Of a stretch of DNA of 64,000 nucleotides, positions 28,805-41,131 are shown one piece after another. The notes beneath the pieces were generated by a model, which worked only from the letters and a program-made list of their open reading frames with translations, was not told the DNA's origin and did no database searches. How positions within the stretch are numbered: position 1 is the first letter of the stretch; each line of letters starts with the position of its first letter. Location of the stretch: assembly GCA_034687125.1 (NCBI GenBank), contig JAQGBZ010000121.1:100382-164381 (forward strand), written 5' to 3'. The stretch comes from Neelides folsomi (lineage: Eukaryota > Arthropoda > Collembola > Neelipleona > Neelidae). The translations under genes and the position numbers were made by a program.

Positions 28805-30546
28805 ATGAAGCGCGAAGCTGAAGAGGTCATGGGTTCACCACAGAAGCGCTCACGCAACCTCGGCTACGAGCTCCGAATCCTCATCCCCTCGAGGGTCGCT
28901 GGTAGCATAATTGGAAAAGGAGGAAGCAACATCACACGGCTCAGAAGCGAAGTAATTAAACAATTGAGTTAATAAAGCAAAAATTAATTAAATGAATTTT
29001 AATAACAACAATGTTTAAAGAACAAGGCAACAATCAGCGTTCCTGATTGCCCTGGTCCAGAACGGTATATATAATTACAATATTTTAAATCACCACATTT
29101 GGGTCGCTAATTAAGATTGTATTTAATATTCATGAATTAATTCATTAAGGCTCATCTCCATATCGGCTGATGAGGAAGAAACGACTTTTAATGTACTGAA
29201 CCAAATTCTCCCCCTCATTGAAGAGGTAAAATGGCCATATAATAAATAAAGTACATGAAATAATTAATTCTAACATCTTATTTGTAAATAATTAAATGAG
29301 GGATGAATAATTAAATGAATGGTATTGAAGGCATCGCGGGAACGAGGTCGAGGTGGAGCCGAAGGGCCAGACGTCGTCGAAGTCCGCTCGTTGTACCATC
29401 ACTCTCAAGTTGGGTGCATCATTGGAAAGGCCGGAGCGAAGATCAAGGAGCTCCGAGAGGTAAAAACTAATTTGTAATTTTAACTAGATTTAAAATTGTG
29501 GAAATTCTTTCTGGACTTGAACTATTTTGTTTATTCAGACGACGAGTGCTCAGATCAAAGTTTATGGAAGTTGCTGTCCGCGGAGCACCGATCGAGTAGT
29601 GGCTGTTTCCGGCCCAATTGACATTGTCCTCTCCGCCATGCGACAGATTTTCGGGCTTGTAAATGAAGTGGAGGTAATTTAATTAATTAATTTAATTATC
29701 CATTATCTTAATTATTATGACACAGTATTTTAATAATCCCAATTGTCATACTACGTAGACAAATATGGTTTTATTTTATGCCGTGACCATTATTTATTTA
29801 AATTATTCAATTCCAATGTTTTTGGGTTATTTTAAGGGGCCAGTGAAGGGTCCGAATGAACAATATGACCCCCACAACTATGACGAACTTTATTCGGTCC
29901 AATACGGAGGCTACGGCGACTCCCGCGGATCGTACGGAACTTCTTACCGGCCCAACCAACAGGGGCGAATGGGCGGGGGAGTGGGGAGACGGGGGCGAGA
30001 TGGCGACCAGCCCGACTACACCTTCCATGGCGGATATGAACCTGGAATCGAAGGGCCCAATGGAGGACGAGCGGAGGAATACGACGAGTACGACGAAGAA
30101 AGAACCACCAACCAAGTCACCATTCCCAAAGAGGTTCACAAACTACTAACCAAATTGTTCAAATTTTTGGAATTTTGGTCCTCAATTTTGGGTTTGTTGA
30201 TTGGTTTAGTATGCGGGAGCAATCATTGGGAAAGGCGGCTCGCGAATCCGACGAATTCGGGCCGAGTCCGGAGCGAGCATTACGATTGATGAAGCTTTGC
30301 CGGGAGCTACTGATCGGATTATAACAATTTCCGGAGCACCGGGACAAATTCGTATGGCCCAGTACCTTCTACAACAGAGGTTCGTCAAAATAATATTTTT
30401 ACATTCACCTAATTTTAAATAAGTAATTAAATGCAATATTGATTTATTTATTAATTGAAGTTAATTTAATAGTTGAGGTTTAAATTAATTTTTATTATTT
30501 CTTCATTTCCAGTGTGAAGGATCACGGAGAGCGGAAGCAATTTTGA
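28805..30546 (+). CDS. HnRNP-K: hnRNP K orthologue, three KH domains (Drosophila bancal family)
   Basis: Eight exons: 28805-28951, 29021-29064, 29150-29225, 29331-29459, 29539-29673, 29837-30133, 30210-30379, 30513-30546. They give 343 residues (human hnRNP K 464). It binds C-rich single-stranded RNA and DNA and acts in splicing, mRNA stability and translation in nucleus and cytoplasm. KH1 (about 24-88) has GKGG in [14 protein letters not shown]2 (about 105-175) has GKAG in [13 protein letters not shown]3 (about 268-335) has GKGG in [11 protein letters not shown] followed by [10 protein letters not shown]. Between KH2 and KH3 lies a Gly/Arg/Tyr/Asp-rich linker ([20 protein letters not shown]), shorter than in vertebrates. 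The ending [11 protein letters not shown] matches the family's short C-tail after KH3. The start is the first ATG before KH1; an additional 5' exon is possible. Confidence 0.95.
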
Positions 30547-31898
30547 AGAAACTTCTTAATTCTTATTTACATTTACGAATATTTCAATGTGTGGATCCTA
30601 CTATTATCATTATTATATTAATTGACCTATTAGCCGAGTGAGTAGTTTCCGGGTCTCCCTGAGTTGATCGGGGAGACCCGGTATATAGGTTCGGTTTATC
30701 TACAAGTTTTCCTATTTAATTTGTTTGATAATTTACACACCTTGTTGACTATTTAAGATGATTTATATATGGTATAATTGTATGGTGATGTATTTGAGCC
30801 CTCTGCTTCAAACTTCTAATGTTACTATTTAAAATCATTTCAAACTCTTTTGAGCTCCATTTCCCTACAACCTGTGAGGACTAATAGAAAGGAAAGAATT
30901 CTAAGTCAGGTGAGTGTTGCTAGTCTTGGTATTGAATTACACTACACTCCTAAATCCTATTTAAATGTCTTCACTCGGAGTATTAATCTAATATATAAAT
31001 AACTCAATTTACATATTTAAGAATAACCCAACAATGTAAATGAAACAGCATATTATATCTAATAATTTCAATCTTATTTACTCTCCATCACATTTTCAAT
31101 CCTCGTGAATCTCGGTAATGTTTTAAATTAATGACGTTTAGATTAAACATTTGCATTTGTCCTCGATGACACGAAACTTGTAAGGCTTTTCTCTTATGAT
31201 CCTAACACCGATGTTTACTATTTATTTAGAAGGAATTAAAAACATTGTCTCGAGTTTCATTTCGTTGTTTTTATTTACCAAAATTATTTCATTCGATTCA
31301 TTTTCAATCGTAATATCATAAAAATCATCCTGGTTGATTCTACATCTTGCTAATTAAACCTCGAATTTAGTTAATTGGAAATTAAAATATTAAATTCACA
31401 TTTTTTATCATTTATTGTTGTTAATTATAATTTGGTTTGGTTAGATTGGCTCATATGATAAATAAACAAATGTTTTGTCGTACTACTCGTTGACACAGGG
31501 AATTCTCCATGTGTTGGGAAAGACCACGTATGCGTATGAGAACTTGAGAGATAAATATGTCGTGGTGTCGGCACACTTATACAATTGCACTTTTTAAATT
31601 AACAAGATGTCAATTGACTCAACTGAGAGTTGAATGAAAATCAATTAAATATTTTAATAATCCAAACCATATTTTTTTAATTTTAAAAGACAACTTGCCA
31701 ATTCGAATATTAGTCTCGAAGAGGATATTTGCCCGCATGTTTAGATTAAGAACACTTTAACTTCTCCATTAACAAGTAAGTAAAGAGCTATAGTATAATT
31801 ATAATCATGCATGGCAAACCATAAAGACATTTAAAAAAATTGGTTATTGGTTTTAATATTGATGGACTAATTGTCATTGTTATGATGTTTAGGTTTTA
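30547..31898. other. hnRNP K 3'UTR, intergenic DNA and dymeclin leader
   Basis: Contains the hairpin at 30649-30681 in the probable hnRNP K 3'UTR, then AT-rich DNA. TTTAG at 31888-31892 just before the dymeclin ATG looks like a splice acceptor, which suggests a non-coding first exon upstream. No other gene seen. Confidence 0.6.
30649..30681. repeat. Perfect 11-bp hairpin downstream of hnRNP K
   Basis: CCGGGTCTCCC (30649-30659) and GGGAGACCCGG (30671-30681) are exact reverse complements with an 11-base loop, about 100 bases after the stop codon. It is strongly GC-rich in an AT-rich 3'UTR. Confidence 0.85.
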
Positions 31899-34800
31899 AT
31901 GGGGCTGCAGTGCAGTAAATTGAGCGATTTGGACTCCAACGATTTCCTTGTCAAATTTTGTAGCAAAGAACGATTAACTCCGAATGACCCAATCTGGAAC
32001 AATTTGTTCTCTCACTCCCTTCCTCCAGTTTTCACAAGGTCAAATTTCTTAATTAACTCACTTTGTTCGAAGTGATCTCCATGATAAATTATTAATTGTG
32101 CGATTTGACGTTTTCAGAGATGAAAACTTTTTGCTCGACTCGTCATTAGAGAAACACCGCCATGACCTTTTGATCAACAATGTAAAAACAAAGAACTTCG
32201 CCTCCCTCGTCAAAGTCTTCATCCTTCGATCCAATGAATTGAGATCTTCCGTCCAAACCTGCGAGTAAGTCCCACCTTAATTCTTAAATGGTTAATTCAT
32301 TATATTAATTCAGAATTTGTCTTTAATTTGACTTTAATTCATACTTTGCAGTTCTTTGTTCATATGGCAAGCCTACAATGCATTGTTTATGATCAGAACC
32401 ATCGTCAAATATTTTGTAGAAAACTTGAACGATGCCGCTTGTCTCAAGCAGTTCGAGAGAAACTGTAAGACAATTCACCACAATCCAACTATTTTAATTT
32501 CAATTACTATAGTTATTATTATAATACCTTGAATCATTTTAATTTCAATTTGTTTTAATTTCGATTCAGTTTATTTCAATTTATTTTAATTCTGTTTCAC
32601 TTCAATCTCCGTTTTTTTCAGGGGAAGACGATGAAGCTTTGGGGGAAGGATTGTTGTTGAACGAAGAACCTCACGTTCTTGGAGATCTCTTGTCAGCTCT
32701 AACTCGAATTATAATTCAAATCCCCGTTAAAAGCAACACTTATCTTCTCCATGTTGAGGCCGTCAATTCCCTCATCCTCCTTATGTCTATTCAAATGTTC
32801 TGGTCGATCCCTGCAGAGAATTTCTTCACCTACAGGTTCGTCCATGTCACAAATGGCATGGACATGCATAATATAATGAATTAATGTTTTATCAAATTAT
32901 ATTCTTAATAGTTCATTAAATCAAATTCCTTTTATTATAGGATTCTCATGAATAGCTCTCGGAAAATGGAAAATGTCCGTCTTGTAAAATGTCTTTTGCG
33001 GAATTACATCCATTCTCGTGTTCCTCCTCATTCTGTGATGGAGAGGGAGGAGGGCGGAAGTATTGTCATTGGTGTAGCCAGTAAGTTTATAATGTTGTAA
33101 TTTGTAATTATTTAATCAATTTAATATTCGATTTGGCCTGATTGATTTTAATTATCTTTTTTTAATTTTCCATTTTTTATTTATTTCCATCCCAGGTGGA
33201 CTTTGGCAGATTTTGCGTAAAGGCGTTGGGCTCAAAGGAGATGTTTCTCAAGAGAATTTAAAAGTATATAATTTGGGTCGGAAATCGATCCAGCTTCTTT
33301 TGGTTCTCATCAACCATTGCACGGGGACCAACGAAATTTCTAATCCTTACAGAACTCCTCTCAATTGTTTTCTCAATGAACCAGGTACTTTTAAATTTTC
33401 ATTCCAATTTCGGAATTCGATGAGGAATAAATAAATTTATTTTAATAAATGTCAATTTATTAATTGTGAATAGCTGGGAGCGAGAACGGTGAATGTGAAG
33501 AAGAGTCAAGATTTGGAATTTCATACAGCAAGCTTTACGAGACAATTTGTGAGGAAATTTCGTCAGACGAATCTACATTGCTTCTTTATACATTGCTCCA
33601 TCGAAATGAAACTTTTAAGGCTTACATTATGGCAAGGACTGACATTGAAAATCTGGTAAAAAACCATTAAGCTTTTTTCTAAATCAACTATGAATATAAT
33701 TTTTAATTAAAAACTGGGGTTAATTATACATTTGGATTTTGAAGGTAATCCCGATTTTGAAAACTTTGTACAATGCTCCGAGCAGCACTTCTCACCATAT
33801 TTACATGTCACTCATTGTCATGTTGATTCTGAGCGAGGATCAGCTTTTTAACCAACAAGTTCATGACATTGTGAGTTTTAAATTATATACCATATTTTAA
33901 TTGTTATATTAATGACGTCGATTTCAAATGTGATTGATACTAATTAATTATATTTTAGACCATCAAGAATACAAGTTGGTATACGGAGCGCAGTTTAAGT
34001 GAGATTTCTCTCGGAGGTCTCATCATCCTCGTTGTGATTAGAACTATTCAATACAACATTTCCAAAATGAGGGTAAGAAATTAAGAAATAAAACCATTTT
34101 TGTATCTCAACAACGCAAATGTGGAATTTAAAGTAAAATAACAATTCAATCAAAGGACAAATATCTTCATACGAATTGCTTGGCTGCATTGGCCAACATG
34201 TCCTGGAAGTTTCGAAATGTTCATCCTTACGTGGCTCAACGACTCGTTTCCTTATTTGAAGCTTTGTCCAAGCGACATCACAAATTGGTTTGGGGTCTCA
34301 ATGTTCGTCTTGAGTCCAATTCACCGCCAACGAGGGAGAAGGATGAAGAAATGAGCGAAATGGTACTACAAATCAAATAAAACACAAATACAAACGCCAA
34401 TAAAGATGAAATTAGTTGAAAATTACAAAGGCAATTAAAGAAATGATTGGGAAAATAATGTATTAAATATAATGTTTTAGGAACAAGACATCAATGTTTT
34501 GGAAGAAGTCATTCGAATGGTTCTTGAAATCCTCAATTCCACTTTGACCCATCAGCTTCCGGCCAATCGTCATCTCGTGTATACGCTTTTATACAAAAGA
34601 CACGTCTTTGACTCAATAAGAGAATATACTGCAATTCAAGACCTCGTGTACAACCTCGATATTGTAAGATGTCCAACTTATAAAATTTCATACTTTAAAA
34701 ACCAATAATATTTTATATTAAATCCAATTTAATTAACATGTTTTAATATCAAACAAATCATGTTGAAGGTCATAAGCTATTTTACGAAGAAGCTAGGCGA

Positions 34801-35158
34801 CGATCAAAGGGATTTAAATGCGAAAGAAGTGATGGGAAGGATCGAGGAAGGAGTTCTCCATTGGTCACCAGACATCCTCAAGGTTCGTCAATTTAAATCC
34901 TCCAATTAATAGATTCAATATATTTATACTACTATAAGTATTTAAAGTATATACAAATTTATGTTAAGTTAAATGCACAATTAAATTTTATAATTTTAGA
35001 AATTCCCAGCACTGAAGTTCCGGTATGTTGAAGAAGAACAACCAGAGGATTTTTTTATTCCCTACATTTGGTCCGTTATTTACCGCCATTGTGGTCTTTA
35101 TTGGTCTCCCCTCAACCTCACGCTTTTCTCTCCCCACACCGATTTTGTCATGTGCTAA
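31899..35158 (+). CDS. Dym: Dymeclin
   Basis: Thirteen exons: 31899-32038, 32118-32264, 32352-32464, 32622-32835, 32941-33080, 33196-33384, 33474-33655, 33745-33870, 33959-34072, 34156-34362, 34481-34663, 34769-34882, 35000-35158. They give 675 residues (human 669). Dymeclin is a peripheral Golgi protein needed for Golgi organisation and ER-Golgi traffic; loss causes Dyggve-Melchior-Clausen disease in people. Conserved blocks include ENDPxWN-like [46 protein letters not shown] (here with ISLGG), [25 protein letters not shown] and the C-terminal [16 protein letters not shown]. The start MGLQCSK keeps the Gly2 needed for N-myristoylation. Length and block order are typical. Confidence 0.97.
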
Positions 35159-35954
35159 GAAATTCAATTTGTATAAATTAAACCACATTTTAAACTTTTG
35201 AGATTTATTTCCATCTTTTACTCGTGAAATGCATTCTGAAGCTTAATAAATACATATTAAATACGAAATATTAAATAACATATATAAAATTCTAATACAA
35301 ATTCATGAAATATGAATTCGGCCGCTGTACATCTTTCCACTACTTCTACTTTGACTATTTTATTTACATATAATTTTCAGAATAAATCCATTCATAAAAT
35401 GAGTGAACTGGAAATGGCCTTAACTCACTCATTGTCAGCGTCACAAAAGATCCAAATAGAATTTCCAAGACTATGCTGGGATTCGACACAAGTGTTGACC
35501 ATTGTGAAACATAGGGAGGCCCATGGTTTGTATGTGTATGACTTGTCATAAAGATCAAGTTATTTCCAATTATTCCCAAATTCTCAAATAATGTATAATT
35601 CATTGGTGAACCGCTAATTCTATTTTTTAAATATTAAGATTTTTAAAATAATTGTTTTAAATTCTTACACTAATAGACCCTTTATATGAGAGATGAATTG
35701 GGATATTTGCATCAATTGTGAAAGTATCGTAATTGGTATGGTTCCATCGCCTCTTACAATAAGTGAATCTTTTCTCCCAAAGATAGCCAAATCCTTTTCC
35801 CAATACATGAGACTCATTCAGACAACTCTCAATTGCCCAAATGAAAAAATGATAAATATGGTAAATAATTAAAAATGGGAAATTTGTCAGTGAATAAAAG
35901 TAATAACAAGATTTTTTTTAATAATGATAATAATAATAATAATATAGAGTGTTG
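35159..35954. other. Convergent 3' intergenic DNA
   Basis: Lies between dymeclin (+) and the zinc-finger/PHD gene (-). It carries the dymeclin AATAAA at 35245 and, for the minus gene, ATTAAA (TTTAAT at 35917-35922) and an AT-rich ATA microsatellite at about 35926-35944. No gene seen. Confidence 0.6.
35245..35250 (+). terminator. Polyadenylation signal of dymeclin
   Basis: AATAAA 87 bases after the stop codon. Confidence 0.6.
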
Positions 35955-38900
35955 TTATTCTAGGGCTGGTTGTAGAGTCGGAAGAGGTATGGAAATTTGC
36001 TTCGCTCTTTCTCTTCGCTTTTGTCTACAATCATGGCAAAACCATTTGCCCTTGGGTGGGATCAAAATCCCCACACACTCAAAATGGAACCATTGGAATT
36101 CACAGTCCTTGGCATCGCATCCGATCATTTGACTGACGTTATCATGAGGGCACTGGCAGATGCAATACAGTCGCTCCTCTTCCTTCTTCTTTTCTCCAAC
36201 GACCTTAGGTCGACCAACGGGTCGGACTGGTGACAATCCCTCGCCGTCTCTTCTCAACATCAATGGCTTGATTGGCACATTCCTGACCTTAAGCTTGGCC
36301 TCTGGCCCTTCCGCCTTAACGGAGTACTTCACAGGCGGCAGAGGTTTCGGCTTCACCAACATTTTCGCAATTTTCATCGGAGCGAGAAGGGTTGGTGGCT
36401 GAATGACCTTCCCCGTGACCGGATTCTTCATCACCTTTGGTGGAGTTAACGGATTTTTCAACATCGTTTTGAGCGTCGCCTTCATCGAGTTTTTCATCCC
36501 TAGCTTGAGTGTAGGTTTGAGTGGAGATTTGACCGGAGAGAGGATTTTGGGTGTCAGGGGTTTGGGTAATTTTTTGGGCTTCAGCTCATCCAAACTCTTG
36601 ACACCACGAAGGATTCGAAGTAAAAACGATTCGCTCCCCATTGTCCATACTTCGTCCAATTGAGAGGGTGAATGGATTGGGTCATTGATCTGACGCTTTC
36701 GGAATGTTTCTTCTCCTCCAGACTCCTCAGTTTCGAGATCCGACTCCGGGATAGGGATGGGAGCGGGTGGAAGGAGTTTTTCCACTGTCGGAGGTCGTCC
36801 CAACCTCTTCCGCACCTTCCGTTTGGGTTTCTCCTTGGGTTCTTTCGGTTCTTTGGGCTCCTTGGGTGGTTTGGGGCATTTCACAGCTGGTGCTTTGCGC
36901 TGTTGTGGAACGTGGGCCTTTTGTTTCCGTATGTGGATCGGTGGAACGCGTCGATCTTGTCGTTCTTCCTCTTCCGACGATGAGGAGGAACAGGAACAGT
37001 CTGTGGGACAAGATGAGGATGAAGATCGTCGTCGTTTCTCGGGTCTTACTCCATTCTTGAACTTCCCTGGTGCCGTTGGGGAGGAATAGTCGTGTTCGTT
37101 GGTGAGAGAAAAAAGAGCATTCTCGCGAACAATGTGTTCAGGTAGGGAATTCTCTTCAAATGTTGGGATTTCTGGAACAGAGAAAGTGAAGTCTTCAAGT
37201 GAAGGAAGAAGAGGAGACATAGGACAGAATTCGACTGGTTCTTCGCCCCCTTCAGAAAAACTGTCAAACCGAAGAAGAGATCCATCAACACCTGAAATTA
37301 ATTAATTAAATTAAAATTTTAATAAATAATACAAATAAATAAAATATTATATATTATTTTTATTAGTATAAGTTAACTTGGTAATATGATTTTTAAAAAA
37401 ATCCCGAGGGTGAGAATCACGTACTACCTGGTGAAGTTTGCTCGACAGGGGAAAGGGGTCGAATGGGTGACTCGCCCCCGTCAGAACTCAGGGCCAGATC
37501 GTCTTTAACTCCGTTGACAATTGGAGGAAGCGGCTCGGGTTCCGGCTGCACAAATAAAAAAACATATTAAATTTAAATAATTCACAAACAACCATTAATT
37601 TTACAACACGATATTAAAAAAATAGTCAAACTAACAGTTTTCATGACTCCTCTAGTCAAATTACATTTCTCAATAAAATTTATAAATATTAAATAACTTT
37701 CAGCTAACTCGACATGAATATTAAAGGAGAAGGATTGACCAAATGAATTTTTTATGCTGATGAGGTTTTCGGGCTTCGATTTCACTTTATTATTGTGGTA
37801 AGTGATAAAATATTTATTAATATTTTATTATCTATTATTCCTAGTCAACAATAGGTTCAAAGTTCAAAACTCAGGCGTCTATCCGATTTCAACTAAAGAG
37901 GATTATTATTACCATAAAGCTTAATAGTCAAATTTCCCAACTAAATTTTTAATGGACATTCAAAAGAAAGAAAAAAAGCGATGCGACGTAACCCAAATTG
38001 AGTTCATTCACCCAAACCCCCGTCATTCAAATAATTACATTATTTTACCATTCCCTCCTTGTATGAACATTAGTATTAAAATATTGAAAATTGACTCTTT
38101 TTATAATAAATTAAATACAAACTAGAAATTTTTAAATTTTAACTCTTCCACAACACACATTATGGAAGAGTTTAAAGGTATTAATAGTTATAATTGAATT
38201 TATCATAAATATTATCCATCATATTCATGCCTATACATACATACATATATATATTAATCATATTCATCAATATCATCCTTGACCCCTGACTAATAGTAAA
38301 CCATAGCCCAATTGAATCAATATTGATTAAATTCCATCGTCTCTTTCTCATCCTTAATGACTCTATGATTGTATAATAACTTACTGGAACAGGTGATTGA
38401 GGTTGTTTGGGCGGAGATGGAACTGGCAGTGGAGATTCCTTCCCTGAATCCGACTCGTCAGAACCATCCGACTCGTCTTCGGAGAGATTCGGTCCTTGAA
38501 CAGTTGCTAGGCTGAAAGGTTCTTTCCCTTCTTCATCCACTTCCATGTTGGGAAGTTCGTCTTGGGGAATTTCATCTAACAAAATATAAATTAGTTTCAT
38601 CCATTCCCAATTATACATAATTGTAATTTGCCCAACCCTAATAAAAACCATCGATTTAAAATAAATACAATGATTATAATTGGACTCACTTGGAACTCGA
38701 GGTTCCACTGGTTCCTCATTGACTTGAGGTTCAGGTGCCTCGGCCTCGTCCTGAACTTCTGATTTTAAAATTTTTTCCTTGAGGTCCTCTTGGAAAAACG
38801 GGTTCGGCGGCGGGAATTGGAACTTTTCTTCTTCTTTCTCCTCCTCCATAGGCTCGGGTTTCTCCTCCTCCTTGATTTCTACGGGGATTTCTGTATTCTC

Positions 38901-40679
38901 CTCCAGCTTGGGAATTTGTTCCTTCTCCGGCTCTATTAGGGTGATTAGTGGCTTGATGTCCTCAATGGTGGTCTCGGCCTCTGGGCCATGCTTCCCACTC
39001 AGATGCTTCTCCAGCAGCTTTTTGGAGACGAATGACTCGGGGCATTGGGGACAGTATCGGAGATTGAGTCGAGTGTGTAGGCGACGATGGACTCGGAGCG
39101 ACAGCGGTCGGAGGAAGCTCAGCCCGCATTCTGGACATGAGAATTGCGGGGGCGGGATGCAGAAGTGGAAGGCATGGGGCCATTTCTTTCTGAGGCACAG
39201 GGAGCAGTCGACGCTCTCCGTCCCGTGCTTCCAGAACAAATGGGTCATGAAGTTGGGTTTGGCGCAGTAGGTGAGTCCGCACTTCCAACAGAAATGGTGA
39301 AGCTTGTGCTTCTTCACATGGTGCTCCAGGTCACGCTGTGTGTGGACGGTCTCGAGACACAGCTCGCACACCCCGTGGTCCCTCCTCAGATGGACCATGA
39401 GATTGAAGAACCCCGGGACCGAGAGGGCACAAATGGTACATGCATATCGTAGTCGCGTTGTGTCCCCATCCGGCCCCATCTTCGTCCCAAGACAGATGTG
39501 GGCAAAGAGGGCTCCGGCAAATAAAAACCGTCCGTCACACATGCTACACTCCATTGACTGTCCACGGTGGACCCGCCGCCAGTGGGTGAAGAGCAGCTCT
39601 TGGCCTTCGGCTGGAACACCACATAGAAGACATTCGCAGGACCGTCCGAGCCCGATCCCGCCACTGAACACCGGGTCCGCGTCAAACACATTGGCAAGGA
39701 GGACGAGACGGAACTCGGACCAGTCGGCCTGGTCCGGCAGGACGAAGGCGTGCTTGGTCAGAAGATGGAGAGCCAGCCGTCGGCGGTCCACGCTGATCAG
39801 CTGTGCTTGCCGGCAAAAGACGCAACTGGGAGCTGTGAGTTGGAGCATGGTCTTCATCGTTTCTTCGTGGCTCTGGGTGGAAGGGACGATGGTCAAGGCC
39901 TCGCCCTCGCCCTGTCCAAGGCTTTCGGCCAGTTCGGCCAAGAGGATCCTCACGCGCTTCTTGGGGTCCTTTTCCTTGAGGAGGGGTTCAAGGGGTTCTT
40001 GGATGTCGGGTTGGTCCACGGGGTCATCTTCCCCTTCGGTGGTGGACTGGAGGGAGTTTCGCTGGTGGTAGCTTCGTTTCGACACGCTCTCGTACATAAA
40101 GTCTTCGCGGGCGATTTTCTTGGGAGACCGGCGCGGGCGGACGGGCGGGACCGAGCCGAAGACCTCCACCGGTCGGTTGTTGACCGTCATCCTCTCATCT
40201 TGCCCATGTTGTTGAAGATGAGACTGATTGGCGGGTGGTTTGCAGGCCGCAATGTGGGCTCCCAAGACAGACAATCGAAGGATGGCGCCGCAGCGCGGGC
40301 AAATCCCCGTGCTTTTTTTGCACTCGTGAGCGTGGAACTTCATGAAGTCGGCGAGGGAGTCGGAGGGGAAGTTTTTGGAGCAGTCGACGCAGAGGAGATC
40401 CGTCGACCGGCCGCCCCTGGAAAGAAACTCTGCCGCCGAAGAGAATTTTTGCGGCATGAGCCGGTGATCGGTCGTGAGATGAACCATCAACTCTTTCGCC
40501 AGGGCGTGGGGAGCGAGACAGTAGAGGCACAAATACGTGTTGTGGGAGTCTCGGCCGTGAGAAAAGGCCTCAGCGAGGTCGAAGGCGGCCCCGCATGGGG
40601 AACAAGAAAAGGAAAGTCCTTCGAGCTCGGCGGGGCTCATTTCTTTTACGGGGACGGGGATGCGGGCGGAGAAGTCCAT
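35955..40679 (-). CDS. C2H2 zinc-finger protein with C-terminal ING-type PHD finger
   Basis: Four exons (5' to 3'): 38690-40679, 38385-38575, 37428-37545, 35955-37291; phases close to 1211 residues. The first exon codes for about ten C2H2-like fingers in residues 20-600, many atypical; the best is FSCPECGLSFLRPLSL...HRRLH. It ends in a Glu/Pro-rich acidic stretch. The last exon holds a Ser/Cys run and PKEPKEPKE repeats. It also has two AT-hook-like cores (RLGRPPT, PVGRPKV) and a Lys/Pro/Leu-repeat linker. The PHD finger (about 1142-1190) has ING-like spacing: YCICQC, MIGCD, QWFHFEC, GKWFCHDC. Tyr, Met and Trp at H3K4me3-cage positions suggest a methyl-lysine reader. Nuclear chromatin factor by inference; I do not recognise a named orthologue. 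Confidence 0.88.
36027..36167 (-). other. PHD finger coding segment
   Basis: C4HC3 finger beginning YCICQ and ending CHDC. Order and spacing match the ING1-5 PHD fingers, including MIGCD and the Lys-Gly-Lys-Trp before the last cysteine pair. Confidence 0.9.
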
Positions 40680-41131
40680 CTTGCTCCGCTGCCGTGAGGC
40701 GACTGGCTTCTCTCCACTTCCTTACTCTGGCGCCGGCTCTGGAACAACCAACCAGAGGAAAAGCCAAGGGAGGCGTCATCCTCTCCCGCGCCATCTCCAC
40801 CCCTAAGCCCACACTACCACGTCCAAGGTGTATGGTCCACGTAAATATGACCGAATTACATCATCGAAAGAATTACTTGCCGATGAATAATTCAAGTATT
40901 CTAACAGACATCATGATTTCATTTTATGCTTTAATTTGATAGTTGAATTTGATAGTTTTAATTCATTGAGACAAATGGACATTTGTCAAATTGAAGGGAA
41001 TTTTGGAAATTCCAAATGGGATGAGATAATTACTTTGTTGAATAAATATAAAAAAACATACACGAACAGAAAATACAATTTGGGTTAGTAATTAAATAAT
41101 AAATAGTTAGTATGGTAAAAACTAAAGATCT
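40680..41131. promoter_or_regulatory. Intergenic region: zinc-finger/PHD leader and BCL7 3'UTR
   Basis: The left 150 bases are GC-rich and probably form the leader and promoter of the minus-strand zinc-finger/PHD gene. The rest is AT-rich BCL7 3' flank. No gene seen. Confidence 0.5.

Noticed and set aside
36403-37305. Plus-strand frames opposite the PHD exon
   Set aside because: Shadows of the Lys/Pro/Ser-rich coding strand; the PHD finger fixes the true strand.
38779-40697. Long plus-strand open frames opposite the zinc-finger gene, up to 315 residues
   Set aside because: They are antisense shadows of the GC-rich 1990-base zinc-finger exon and show no domain; the minus frame has clear C2H2 spacing.
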